64,000 nt of DNA, taken from NCBI RefSeq assembly GCF_001424225.1, contig NZ_LMOR01000003.1, positions 375,006 through 439,005 of the forward strand. Reading direction: 5' to 3'. The first letter of the stretch is position 1, and each line of letters starts with the position of its first letter. Below, piece after piece: positions 56,746 through 64,000 of the stretch. The notes under the pieces were generated by a model. That model was not told the DNA's origin, ran no database searches, and worked only from the letters and a program-made list of their open reading frames with translations. The position numbers and the translations under genes were made by a program. This stretch comes from Microbacterium sp. Leaf151. GTDB taxonomy: Bacteria; Actinomycetota; Actinomycetes; Actinomycetales; Microbacteriaceae.

Positions 56746-56957
56746 TTCTTCTTCTCCTTCACCGGCAGGTACGTGCCGGACGATCCGTAGTGAATGGAAT
56801 GAGCGGGGGCGACCCCGTGCGGGCGACAGTGCACGCAGGGTCAGTATGGCACGTGTCTGGTCATTTCTCAGCCAGCGTGGCTACCATCGGTGCTCGTTCG
56901 CCCACCCGTGCGAACCCCCTCGTTTCATGCGGCGATCACCCGCGTCCGGAAGGTTTC

Positions 56958-57905
56958 ATGTCCCACGACCCCTCAGCGAATGCGCCCGCCGAACGCGACC
57001 GTCGCGAGGCGGTGCGCGAGAAGGCGCAGCAGGTCAAGGCGAAGCAGACGCGCTGGCGCATCGCGCGGCGCTCCGCCATCGCCGTCGGCGCCGTCGCGGT
57101 GATCGGCATCGGCGCCGTGGGCGTCTCGGCCGCGCTGAACTCGCGCGAAGACCGCTCGCAGGCGCTTCCGGATGCCGCCAGCGACGACGGATTCCTCGTC
57201 ACCAGCGCACCACAGGTGGCGAACCCGCTCGCCGACCAGACCGTCGACGGCACGGCCGCGACCATGGCGGCCGAGGCCGCCCCGACCGCGGAGCCCACTC
57301 CCGAGCCGACATCGACGGCCGCGCCCGTCGACATCCGCGTCTACGTCGACTACCTCTCCACGGAGGCGCGGGAGTTCCAGTCCGCCAACGCGACGCAGTT
57401 GTCGAAGTGGGTGGGCGACGACGCCGCCACCCTCACCTACTACCCGGTGGCGATGCTCACCTCGAAGTCGAACGGCACGAAGTACAGCCTGCGCGCCGCC
57501 GGAGCCGCCGCGTGCGTGGCGACCCACGCGTCGGACCGCTTCTTCGCCTTCAATCACGAGCTGCTCACCACCCAGCCCGCCGTCGACACCGACGGGTACA
57601 GCGACCAGCAGCTGGCGGACATGGCTCAGGGCGCGGGCGTGAGCGACGTCGCGACCGTGCGGTCGTGCATCGAGGACGAGACGTACACCGCCTGGGCCAA
57701 GGCCGCCACCGATCGCGCGATCAAGGGATTGCCCGGCACGGACGGACAGGCACTCACCTCCACCGCCACCGTGCTGGTGAACGGCACGCCGTACGTCGGC
57801 AATATGGATGACGCGAAGGAGTTCGCGCAGTTCGTGCTGACCGTCGACAGCAACGCGTACTACTCCACCGCCACCCCGGTGCCGTCGACCACGCCCGCGG
57901 GCTGA
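56958..57905 (+). CDS. Membrane-anchored DsbA-like protein lacking CXXC
   Basis: 315 aa from ATG 56958 (GGAAGG 5-10 nt upstream). Basic N-terminus, one membrane segment (about 40-58), a Thr/Pro linker (100-120) and a thioredoxin-fold DsbA/DsbG-like domain. Where a CxxC is expected, after VYVDYLS, the sequence reads STEA; two other cysteines remain (GAAACVATH, VRSCIED) and cis-Pro is in NGTPYVG. It is therefore unlikely to be a thiol oxidase and may be a structural or chaperone relative. The start at 56790 is not supported. Confidence 0.75.
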   Translation: MSHDPSANAPAERDRREAVREKAQQVKAKQTRWRIARRSAIAVGAVAVIGIGAVGVSAALNSREDRSQALPDAASDDGFLVTSAPQVANPLADQTVDGTAATMAAEAAPTAEPTPEPTSTAAPVDIRVYVDYLSTEAREFQSANATQLSKWVGDDAATLTYYPVAMLTSKSNGTKYSLRAAGAAACVATHASDRFFAFNHELLTTQPAVDTDGYSDQQLADMAQGAGVSDVATVRSCIEDETYTAWAKAATDRAIKGLPGTDGQALTSTATVLVNGTPYVGNMDDAKEFAQFVLTVDSNAYYSTATPVPSTTPAG

Positions 57906-57947
57906 ACCGACCTCTCGGTGGAGCCGGCGGTGTGCGATTCTGGTGTC

Positions 57948-58325
57948 ATGAATGAGGAGATCGAGGACTCCCCGCCGCGGCGGTCCCGTGATCAGCTGAA
58001 GATCTGGGTGCAGGAGTTCCGCAATCAGGGGCACCTGGTCGCGGGGAAGATCAAAGTCGTCGACCAAGAGGACGCGGACGGCCAGGACACGGGTCTCGTC
58101 GTCGTCAGTCTGTCGAACGCGAATGCGTCGATCTACATGCAGCCCCGGGGCTACGACGAGCCGCTGTGGGAAGCGACGCTCAGCGCCCGCCCCGACGATC
58201 TGACGCTCACGCCGCACGAGATGGCCAGCCTCGCGGCCGAGCTCGTCATCGCCGGAAACCTCTGCTCGTTCCTGCAGTTCAAGTCCCTCGACTGGGATCG
58301 CCGCAGCGGCAAGCACAACGAGTGA
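57948..58325 (+). CDS. Conserved protein of unknown function
   Basis: 125 aa from ATG 57948, 6 nt after GATTCT. Contains RDQLKIWVQEFRNQGHLVAG and LTPHEMASLAAELVIAGNLC. Soluble and small; no domain recognised. It lies 49 bp before tRNA-Thr. Confidence 0.6.
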   Translation: MNEEIEDSPPRRSRDQLKIWVQEFRNQGHLVAGKIKVVDQEDADGQDTGLVVVSLSNANASIYMQPRGYDEPLWEATLSARPDDLTLTPHEMASLAAELVIAGNLCSFLQFKSLDWDRRSGKHNE

Positions 58326-58374
58326 TACGGCCCACCGCCTAGACTCGTCCTCCGAGACGCCCGCGGCGTCTCAC

Positions 58375-58447
58375 GCCGGCTTGGCGCAATTGGTAGCGCA
58401 CCGTACTTGTAATACGGGGGTTGCAGGTTCAAGTCCTGTAGCCGGCA
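58375..58447 (+). tRNA. tRNA-Thr (UGU)
   Basis: Acceptor GCCGGCT pairs with AGCCGGC; anticodon loop CTTGTAA gives TGT (threonine); T-loop GGTTCAAGTCC. Discriminator A; CCA is not encoded. The 3' half from 58416 is repeated at 60471-60504. Confidence 0.93.
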
Positions 58448-58449
58448 CG
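58416..58449 (+). repeat. Left direct repeat (tRNA-Thr 3' end)
   Basis: 34 bp, identical to 60471-60504 except one base (A to G in the T-loop). It covers the end of the anticodon stem, the T-arm and the acceptor 3' strand of the tRNA, the usual attachment region of integrative elements. Confidence 0.88.
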
Positions 58450-58616
58450 TCATTCCGGGGATCGCACGCGGTCTTCGCCACCGGATGGTCTCTGATCCAT
58501 CGGAAACCCATCGCTTTCAGCCCACGCGACCTAGACGTTCATCGGCGTTCGCGTCACGGCGACGCCGCAGCCCCCTCTGGGTACCGGTGTGGGCGGTGGG
58601 CGCATAGCCTGACCGC

Positions 58617-58949
58617 ATGTCCCGCCCGCTGCACCCCGACGTCGCGCTCGGGGTGCACCTCAGCGCGATCTGCTCCCGCAACCGGTACACGAGCGACCCG
58701 GCGCCCGTGATCGCCAAGCTGCTCGCGGTCGCCGGCGACCGGGGTGACGTGCTCGCGTTCGAGGTGGGCCGGTGGGCGGAGTACTACGACGACAAGCACA
58801 CCGCGGTGCTGGTGGCCGCGATCGTCGACGGCATCCCGTGCGCCGCAGAGTGGACCCACGAAGGGCGCGCGCGTCGGGGAGCGCCGTCGCACGGGACTAC
58901 GGGATCTGGTCCGTCCTACGTTCCCCTCAGGCGGTCGAAGCTGCGTTGA
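58617..58949 (+). CDS. Short unknown protein, possibly frameshifted
   Basis: 110 aa from ATG 58617, 6 nt after TAGCCT. The first ~85 residues look like real protein (HLSAICSRNRYTSDPAPVIAKL; VGRWAEYYDDKHTAVLVAAI). The last ~25 are low in quality, while another frame from about 58880 reads RDYGIWSVLRSPQAVEAALRA, which looks better; a single-base shift could have broken the gene. Family unknown. Confidence 0.4.
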   Translation: MSRPLHPDVALGVHLSAICSRNRYTSDPAPVIAKLLAVAGDRGDVLAFEVGRWAEYYDDKHTAVLVAAIVDGIPCAAEWTHEGRARRGAPSHGTTGSGPSYVPLRRSKLR

Positions 58950-59069
58950 GGGCGCGTGCGGCGTGCGCGCGTCAATTTGACGTAGACGCGTGATCCGCGG
59001 TTGGCTCCACCTGGGGGCGCGACAACGCGACCTCAGGCGTGTTCGAAACCAAACTGGGGGCATCTCACC

Positions 59070-60323
59070 ATGAAGATCAATTCACAACGATCGACGGTCC
59101 ACCGACGATGGCGTGGGGCGCTGGGTGCCGGGGTGGGCGCTGTGGCGCTTCTCGCTGGTCTTCTCACGGCCGCGCCGTCGCAGGCTGCGGGAACGCAGTC
59201 GCTTCTTGCGCTGGGCGACTCCATCACCCGAGGCAACGCCTCGTGCGGCTATGCGCGTGACTGCGTGCCGAACAACTGGGCCACAGGAACGAACACCGCG
59301 GTCAACTCGATCGCGGCACGCCTGAGGGCGTCAGACCCGTCGACCACGGTTACGACCGATAACTATGCGAAGTCAGGCCTTCTCATCACGGGCGTGGCAG
59401 CACGTATCGATGCCGCGATTGCCGCTGGCGTCGACCCGGACATCGTGACCCTCCTCATCGGCGGCAACGACTTGTGCAACCCGGACAACGGCGTGAAAGG
59501 CGACACGTACACGATGACGACGGTGCCCGGTTTCACCTCCGCCGCCACGGGCATCATGAACAAGATCGCCGCGGCCTGGCCCCAGGCCACCGTGCTCGTC
59601 GCATCGGTGCCGAACGTCGCCTCGGAATGGAACAACGTCAAGTCCACCGACGGCGCCGCCATCTGGGCATCGCAAGGCTTCTGCCGAACCACTCGAGGTG
59701 TCGACGCAAACGGTAACCAGCTAACCGGCACCGCCTACACCAACTCTGTCGCCGCGGCCGCGGCGCGCGCCACCGACTACAACAGCGCTCTCGCCTCCGC
59801 ATGCGCCGCAGCGGCGAACGACTGCGTCTGGGACGGTGGAGCGGTCTCGCGCATGCCTATTCCGCTGAGTGATCTCAACACCGACGTCGACTACTTTCAC
59901 CCGAACGCAACCGGGCAAGCAAAAATCGCCGCGACCACATGGAACGCGTGGGGTCTCCCGCTGACCGGCACCGCACCCACCCCGACGCCCACTCCCACGC
60001 GGACCCCGACCCCGACCCCAACTCCCACATCATCGCCCGACACAGTCGCTCCCTCCGTGCGGATCACGTCCCCCGCGACCGGAACGACAGCCGGGGCAAG
60101 CGTGACATTCATCGCATCCGCCACCGACAACGTCGCCGTCACCCGCGTCAGCTTCTGGAGCGGCTCCACCAAGCTGGGCGACGCCACCAAAGCGAGCGAC
60201 GGGTCCTGGCGTCTGACCGTGTCCACCTCGGCCTACCCCGCCGGTACCTACAGCATCACAGCCCGCGCCTCCGACGCCGCCGGAAACGAAGGCCGCAGCA
60301 CAGCCATCACCATCACGCGATAA
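59070..60323 (+). CDS. Secreted SGNH/GDSL hydrolase with Ig-like C-terminus
   Basis: 417 aa from ATG 59070. Signal peptide (about 1-40; ends PSQAAG). SGNH domain: LALGDSIT (catalytic Ser), GGNDLC and DVDYFHPN (Asp-His). A Pro/Thr linker of PTPTPT repeats follows. The final ~90 residues form an Ig-like domain (VAPSVRITSPATGTT to the end). An esterase or lipase acting outside the cell, probably on polysaccharide or lipid esters. It is the cargo of the tRNA-Thr island. The 23 codons before ATG 59070 are not part of the signal peptide. Confidence 0.82.
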   Translation: MKINSQRSTVHRRWRGALGAGVGAVALLAGLLTAAPSQAAGTQSLLALGDSITRGNASCGYARDCVPNNWATGTNTAVNSIAARLRASDPSTTVTTDNYAKSGLLITGVAARIDAAIAAGVDPDIVTLLIGGNDLCNPDNGVKGDTYTMTTVPGFTSAATGIMNKIAAAWPQATVLVASVPNVASEWNNVKSTDGAAIWASQGFCRTTRGVDANGNQLTGTAYTNSVAAAAARATDYNSALASACAAAANDCVWDGGAVSRMPIPLSDLNTDVDYFHPNATGQAKIAATTWNAWGLPLTGTAPTPTPTPTRTPTPTPTPTSSPDTVAPSVRITSPATGTTAGASVTFIASATDNVAVTRVSFWSGSTKLGDATKASDGSWRLTVSTSAYPAGTYSITARASDAAGNEGRSTAITITR

Positions 60324-60380
60324 GCACCTGACAGAAACGCTCTCGCCTCGGCGGGGGCACCGGGTCGCTGCGGTGCAATA

Positions 60381-60420
60381 CGGAAGGGCTCGAGATGCCA
60401 ACGCATCTCGGGTCCTTCCG
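60381..60420. terminator. Terminator after the SGNH hydrolase
   Basis: CGGAAGG...GAGATGC pairs with GCATCTC...CCTTCCG around CAAC, with a few internal mismatches. Confidence 0.65.
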
Positions 60421-60470
60421 CCGCTTCAGAACCCAGACGGGCAAGTGCGCCCCGCACAACCCGCGGCGCG

Positions 60471-60504
60471 GGGGGTTGCAGGTTCGAGTCCTGTAGCCGG
60501 CACG
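60471..60504 (+). repeat. Right direct repeat (partial tRNA-Thr)
   Basis: 34-bp copy of the tRNA-Thr 3' end with one mismatch; not a functional tRNA because the 5' part is missing. Confidence 0.88.
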
Positions 60505-60569
60505 CCGGCGGTGGTCGATCGCCGTGGGGCTGCGTCGAATCGCGGCGGTGAGAGGGAGGCGGTCGTCCT

Positions 60570-60591
60570 CACATGTGCATTGCGACATGTG
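60570..60591. promoter_or_regulatory. Repeated ACATGTG motif upstream of the exopolysaccharide genes
   Basis: CACATGTG (a perfect palindrome) at 60570-60577 and ACATGTG at 60585-60591, 14 bp apart, about 100 bp before the glycosyltransferase start. Could be a regulator site; unproven. Confidence 0.35.
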
Positions 60592-60687
60592 CTCGGCGTC
60601 AGCGGCCACGTGGGATTGGCGTAGCCTTCTTGGAAGGCCAAAAAATCCGTCATCGTTTCGAGGGCGCGTTCCGGGGGAAGGTCTGCG

Positions 60688-61704
60688 GTGTCGAACATCC
60701 CAGAAAAGATCGTCGTTTTGCACTCTCTGGCGCCGCCAGACGGCACGACGCGTTATGTCGACCAGATGACCGAAGGGGCCCCTGGCGACGTCGAGGTACG
60801 CTACTTCACGTGGCAATACGCCCTCTTCGGAGCTTATGACGTGCTTCATCTGCATTGGCCGGAGTTCCTGGTGAGAGCAAGGTCGCGCAGGGTGAGACTC
60901 GCGAAGCGGACGGCGATGCGGGTCCTGTTGCTTCGCGCCCGTCTCAGGCGCATCGCGATCGTGCGGACGACGCATAATGTGCAGCCTCACGAGGAGGGCA
61001 CGACCGCCGAATCTCGACTCACACGAGCGGTCAACGCGGCGACCACGGAGTTCGTCCACCTCAACCCCGTCACCGAAGCTCCAGGACCCGGAGCAGAGAC
61101 GATCATTCCGCACGGGCACTACCGCGAGCGGTTCGCCTCCTACGCCCACCCGTCTCGACAGGCGGGGCGGATCCTGTATTTCGGCATCATCCGCCCGCGG
61201 AAGAATGTGGAGCATCTGATTGATGTCTTCCTGCGATCCGACTGCCCCGAATGCCGGTTGCGGATCGTGGGTTCACCCACCGAAGACCTCGCGCGGCGCA
61301 TCAGGAAGCGTATCGATGGCCACGAGCGGATCTCCGCGCGTCTCACATTCGTCGACGACGCGGAACTGGTGGCGGACGTGACCATGGCGACGCTTGTCGT
61401 GCTCCCCTATGCGGAGATGCACAACTCCGGGGCCGCGCTCGTCGCTCTCTCGTTGGACCGCCCTGTCCTGGTGCCCCGCAGCGCCGCGAACGCCGCCCTC
61501 GCCAGTGAGGTCGGCAGCGAGTGGGTCACGATGTTCGACGATGAGCTCGACGAAGACGACCTGATGAAGGCGCTTGCAGCAGCCGAGGCACTGAGCACCT
61601 CCGCGCGGCCTCGATTGGAGGGCCGGGACTGGGATGAAGTAGGCCGGCGCCATCGAGACGTGTACCGCAGCGCCATCCAACGCGTTCGAGGAGGACGACG
61701 ATGA
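60688..61704 (+). CDS. Glycosyltransferase (GT-B fold)
   Basis: 338 aa from GTG 60688 with GGAAGG about 7 nt upstream. N-terminal half with VLHLHWPEF and TTHNVQPHE, as in GumK/GT4-like sugar transferases of exopolysaccharide clusters; C-terminal half with ILYFGIIRPRKNVEHLIDVF and LPYAEMHNSGAALVALSLDRP (the E and NSG nucleotide-sugar site). Cytoplasmic or membrane-associated. The next gene overlaps by ATGA. Confidence 0.8.
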   Translation: MSNIPEKIVVLHSLAPPDGTTRYVDQMTEGAPGDVEVRYFTWQYALFGAYDVLHLHWPEFLVRARSRRVRLAKRTAMRVLLLRARLRRIAIVRTTHNVQPHEEGTTAESRLTRAVNAATTEFVHLNPVTEAPGPGAETIIPHGHYRERFASYAHPSRQAGRILYFGIIRPRKNVEHLIDVFLRSDCPECRLRIVGSPTEDLARRIRKRIDGHERISARLTFVDDAELVADVTMATLVVLPYAEMHNSGAALVALSLDRPVLVPRSAANAALASEVGSEWVTMFDDELDEDDLMKALAAAEALSTSARPRLEGRDWDEVGRRHRDVYRSAIQRVRGGRR

Positions 61705-62564
61705 ATCGCATCGCTGCACGTGCGATGGCTGTCGCAGGCACCATAGGTCTCATCTGTGTGATTGCGTCGTGCAGCCCCTCGCGACCACAAGAAACACCTG
61801 ATCCGGCTATCACCGTCGAGAACGACATCCCGTATCCCGGTGCGGATGGCGGTGATCTTCAGGCCGACGCCTGCCTGCCCACCAGCAGCGGGCCACACCC
61901 GGCGGTGGTCCTCGTCCACGGCGGTGCCTTCAAGGAGGGCGATCGCGGCACGATGTCGCGAATCTGTCGTGCGCTCGGGGATCAGGGGTTCGCCGCCTTC
62001 GCGGTGGATTACCGTTTGCTTCCCTCCACCTACCCGGCCCAGGTGGAGGACGTCATGGCATCCGTGCAGTGGCTGCGTGAACCCGCTCAGGCGGAGCGGT
62101 TCAATCTGTCCCGCTCGGTCTCGATCCTCGGAAGCTCGGCGGGCGCCATCATCGCCCTGAGCGCCGCCGAACAGCTTCGCAGCGCGTCGGCGCCCGTCGA
62201 TGCCGTCGTGGCCCTCTCTCCTGCGGGCTCGCTGACGGCGGATGCGGCGCAGTTGGGTGATCCTCGACCTGACCTCGAGCAGGTCGTCCAGGAGTACCTC
62301 GGCTGCGACGACCTGAGTGATTGTGCGATCGCAGGCGAGGCGTCTCCCGCGACGTCCGCCGATCTGCTTCCGCCGACGCTCATCATCCACGGAAGCGACG
62401 AACTCATTCCCCTTCAGCAGGCGCAGTTGCTCGACCAGTCGCTGCAAACGGCTGGTGTCATCCACGACCTGATCGTCGTCGATGGACAGAAGCACGGTCT
62501 GCAACTCCTGAACAACGACACTCGCGCCGGTATCGTGCGTTTCCTGAGCGACCACTCTTCCTGA
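61701..62564 (+). CDS. Lipoprotein alpha/beta hydrolase
   Basis: 287 aa. Lipobox-like IASC after a hydrophobic N-terminus; VLVHGGAFKEGDRG (oxyanion HGGA), nucleophile GSSAG in SILGSSAGAIIALS, Asp in IHGSDELIPL and His in DGQKHGLQLL. A carboxylesterase-type enzyme outside the membrane, possibly removing acyl groups from the polysaccharide made by this cluster. Overlaps the glycosyltransferase gene. Confidence 0.82.
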   Translation: MNRIAARAMAVAGTIGLICVIASCSPSRPQETPDPAITVENDIPYPGADGGDLQADACLPTSSGPHPAVVLVHGGAFKEGDRGTMSRICRALGDQGFAAFAVDYRLLPSTYPAQVEDVMASVQWLREPAQAERFNLSRSVSILGSSAGAIIALSAAEQLRSASAPVDAVVALSPAGSLTADAAQLGDPRPDLEQVVQEYLGCDDLSDCAIAGEASPATSADLLPPTLIIHGSDELIPLQQAQLLDQSLQTAGVIHDLIVVDGQKHGLQLLNNDTRAGIVRFLSDHSS

Positions 62565-62753
62565 CCCTCGGCCGCGTACGCGGTGAGTCCGCGGTCGGTA
62601 TGACAAAAGACGACTACCCGACGCTTCGACGCAACGTCGGCGCAACGAACAATCATTAATCTGACAACATCCATGACGTCGCCCTCCGTCGCGTCCTCGG
62701 GCACTGAGATTCGAGGTGCGACGCCGGAATTTGTCACGAACGATCGGACCCAC

Positions 62754-64000
62754 ATGAGCGCCACCACCCTCTTTCGAGCATTGAAGAAATGGTGGTGGAC
62801 TCTGTTGGCATTCGCTGCCTTGGGTGCCGCCGCCGGTTTCGCCGCCAGCCTCGTGTTGCCGGCTTCCTACACGTCGACGGCTCAGCTCGTCATCGCGTAC
62901 AACGCACCAGCACAGGCGAACTCCTCCGACCTCGTCCAAGCGAATAACTTCGCCGTGCAGAAGGCCTTCGCGTACACCGAGGTCGCGCGATCGCCGCGCG
63001 TGCTCGAGCAGGTAATCGAGTCGGAGGGTCTCGGCATCACCGTCGAAGCGGCGGCGCGCCAGCTCTCGGTGGAGGCACCGATCAATACCCCCATCCTTGC
63101 GCTGTCAGCGGAGGCACCGACCGCGCAGCAGGCGACTCAGCTCGCCAGCGCATTCGTGACCGCCTTCAGCGAAACCGTGCAGTCCATCGAGACCCCGATC
63201 GGCGGAACGACGTCGCCCGTGCGCATCGAGACTCTTCAAGAACCGACGGTCCCCATTGATCCGACGTCGCCCAATACCCTGACCAATCTCGCGCTCGGCT
63301 TCGCCGTCGGCTTCGCCCTCGCGCTCCTCTGGATCGCTGTGGCGGCTGCGCGTGATCGCCGCGTGCACGGTGCAGCGTCGGTGGGTGACGGGGGCCCGCG
63401 GGTGCTGGGCAGCATTCCCGCGAGCGGGAGAGCCGATCTGACCGAAGTGGCGGATTCGCCGCAGTCGGCGGCGTCGGAGGCGTACCGAACCGTCGCTGCG
63501 GTCCTCGGCCACATGCCGAACACGCGCCTGGATGTCGTCGCGATCGTTCCTGCCACGCCTCGGGATGGCGCTTCCGCGCTGTCGACCAATCTAGCCTTGG
63601 CCATGCGGGAGTTCGGTGTCCGAGTCGCGCTCGTCGACGCGAACCTGCGGTCAGGCACCATTTCTTCTTCGCTGTCGCTCGATGGGCCCGGACTGGCCGG
63701 AGTGCTCGCCGGCACGGCCACCGTCGCAGAGGCACTGCGTACGGTGTCGGGTATCGATGTGCTGCCGGTTGGTGAGACGAGCCAGAACCCCGCCGAACTC
63801 ATGTCCGGATCGGGCTTCGCCGGTGTCGTGAAGACTCTGTCCGAGGCCTACGACATGGTCGTCCTCGACGCTGCACCGTCTCTCCCTCTCAGCGACGCGA
63901 TCTTCTCCTGCTCTGTGGCCGGTTCCACGGTGCTCGCGGTGTCCGCGGGCCGTGCGACATCGGCGCAGCTGGGCGCGGCGGCGGATGGACTGCGCGCAGT
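62754..64000 (+). CDS. Wzz/Wzc-like chain-length and tyrosine-kinase-type protein, 3' end cut off
   Basis: At least 415 codons are visible; the gene continues beyond the window. The start is ATG 62754 (MSATTLFRALKKWWW) or ATG 62673, 27 codons earlier. Wzz domain with membrane segments at about 18-36 and 175-195 and a PxxP-like PIDPTSPN before the second. The C-terminal BY-kinase-like domain has VVAIVPATPRDGASALSTNL where Walker A should be: the lysine is replaced (DGAS, not GKS). Walker A' LVDANLR and Walker B-like VVLDAAP remain. It may be an inactive kinase domain that still regulates polymer length. Confidence 0.8.
   Translation, partial: MSATTLFRALKKWWWTLLAFAALGAAAGFAASLVLPASYTSTAQLVIAYNAPAQANSSDLVQANNFAVQKAFAYTEVARSPRVLEQVIESEGLGITVEAAARQLSVEAPINTPILALSAEAPTAQQATQLASAFVTAFSETVQSIETPIGGTTSPVRIETLQEPTVPIDPTSPNTLTNLALGFAVGFALALLWIAVAAARDRRVHGAASVGDGGPRVLGSIPASGRADLTEVADSPQSAASEAYRTVAAVLGHMPNTRLDVVAIVPATPRDGASALSTNLALAMREFGVRVALVDANLRSGTISSSLSLDGPGLAGVLAGTATVAEALRTVSGIDVLPVGETSQNPAELMSGSGFAGVVKTLSEAYDMVVLDAAPSLPLSDAIFSCSVAGSTVLAVSAGRATSAQLGAAADGLRA

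Larger units (their letters stand above)
58450..60504. mobile_element. Degenerate integrated island at tRNA-Thr
   Basis: 2.05 kb bounded by the tRNA-Thr gene and a copy of its last 34 bp. It holds a short unknown ORF and a secreted SGNH hydrolase gene. No integrase or other mobility gene remains, so it is a remnant or a passively moved segment. Confidence 0.75.

Overview
The window is chromosomal DNA of a high-GC Gram-positive actinobacterium, most likely a Microbacterium or close relative in Microbacteriaceae. This rests on gene content (CarD, SenX3-RegX3, a GlnR-type orphan regulator, a MutT1-PPK pair, SigK-RskA-fasciclin, a DUF4032 protein, an IspDF fusion), on very GC-rich codon use, and on many genes that start 6 nt after a TAnnnT -10 box, as expected for leaderless actinobacterial transcripts. 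No species name can be read from the sequence alone.

Layout. 1-3.1 kb: a folate-independent methionine synthase pair (mesD, cut by the window edge, and mesX/DUF1852) divergent from a LysR regulator. 3.3-7.3 kb: LtrA, guanine deaminase and an ABM-domain membrane protein. 7.3-17.7 kb: an accessory island ending exactly at the CCA end of a tRNA-Lys gene. It consists of two tandem units of almost equal length (about 5.17 and 5.20 kb). Each starts with the same 7-bp core (TGGTGGG) and the same ~43-bp left end, carries the same convergent pair (a three-HTH protein and a ~140-aa unknown protein), then one different large cargo gene (a YobI/KAP-like membrane ATPase of 1229 aa, or a 1261-aa protein with a nuclease-like N-terminus), and ends in a related ~200-bp non-coding right end with a perfect hairpin. 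No integrase, transposase or resolvase catalytic domain is recognisable. This is the best candidate in the window for an undescribed system: a tRNA-targeting, cargo-carrying (probably defence) element family.

17.8-25.4 kb: an iron-siderophore uptake locus with an iron box between divergent starts, then SigK-RskA with a divergent fasciclin lipoprotein, a conserved unknown gene and a class IV aminotransferase. 25.4-29.6 kb: pstSCAB with a two-repeat PHO box. 29.7-37.2 kb: a Pls-like NRPS-type membrane enzyme, an M1 peptidase, a GH16-like protein and a small 4'-phosphopantetheinyl transferase that could prime the NRPS-like enzyme. 37.2-40.1 kb: ppk1 with mutT1 and glnR. 40.2-49.3 kb: a small membrane-protein/YgfZ/FUSC operon, a methyltransferase, gpmA, phoU, senX3-regX3 (with a second PHO box), a lipoprotein and carD. 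49.3-58.3 kb: ispDF, cysS, rlmB, a DUF4032 protein, a sugar ABC ATPase and others.

58.4-60.5 kb: a second, degenerate island flanked by a 34-bp direct repeat of the tRNA-Thr 3' end, carrying a secreted SGNH hydrolase. 60.7 kb to the end: the start of an exopolysaccharide cluster (glycosyltransferase, lipoprotein hydrolase, Wzc-like protein running off the edge).

A phosphate theme links several loci: PHO-box-like 11-bp repeats stand before pstS, before ppk and between phoU and senX3, so RegX3 plausibly controls phosphate uptake, polyphosphate and its own operon.
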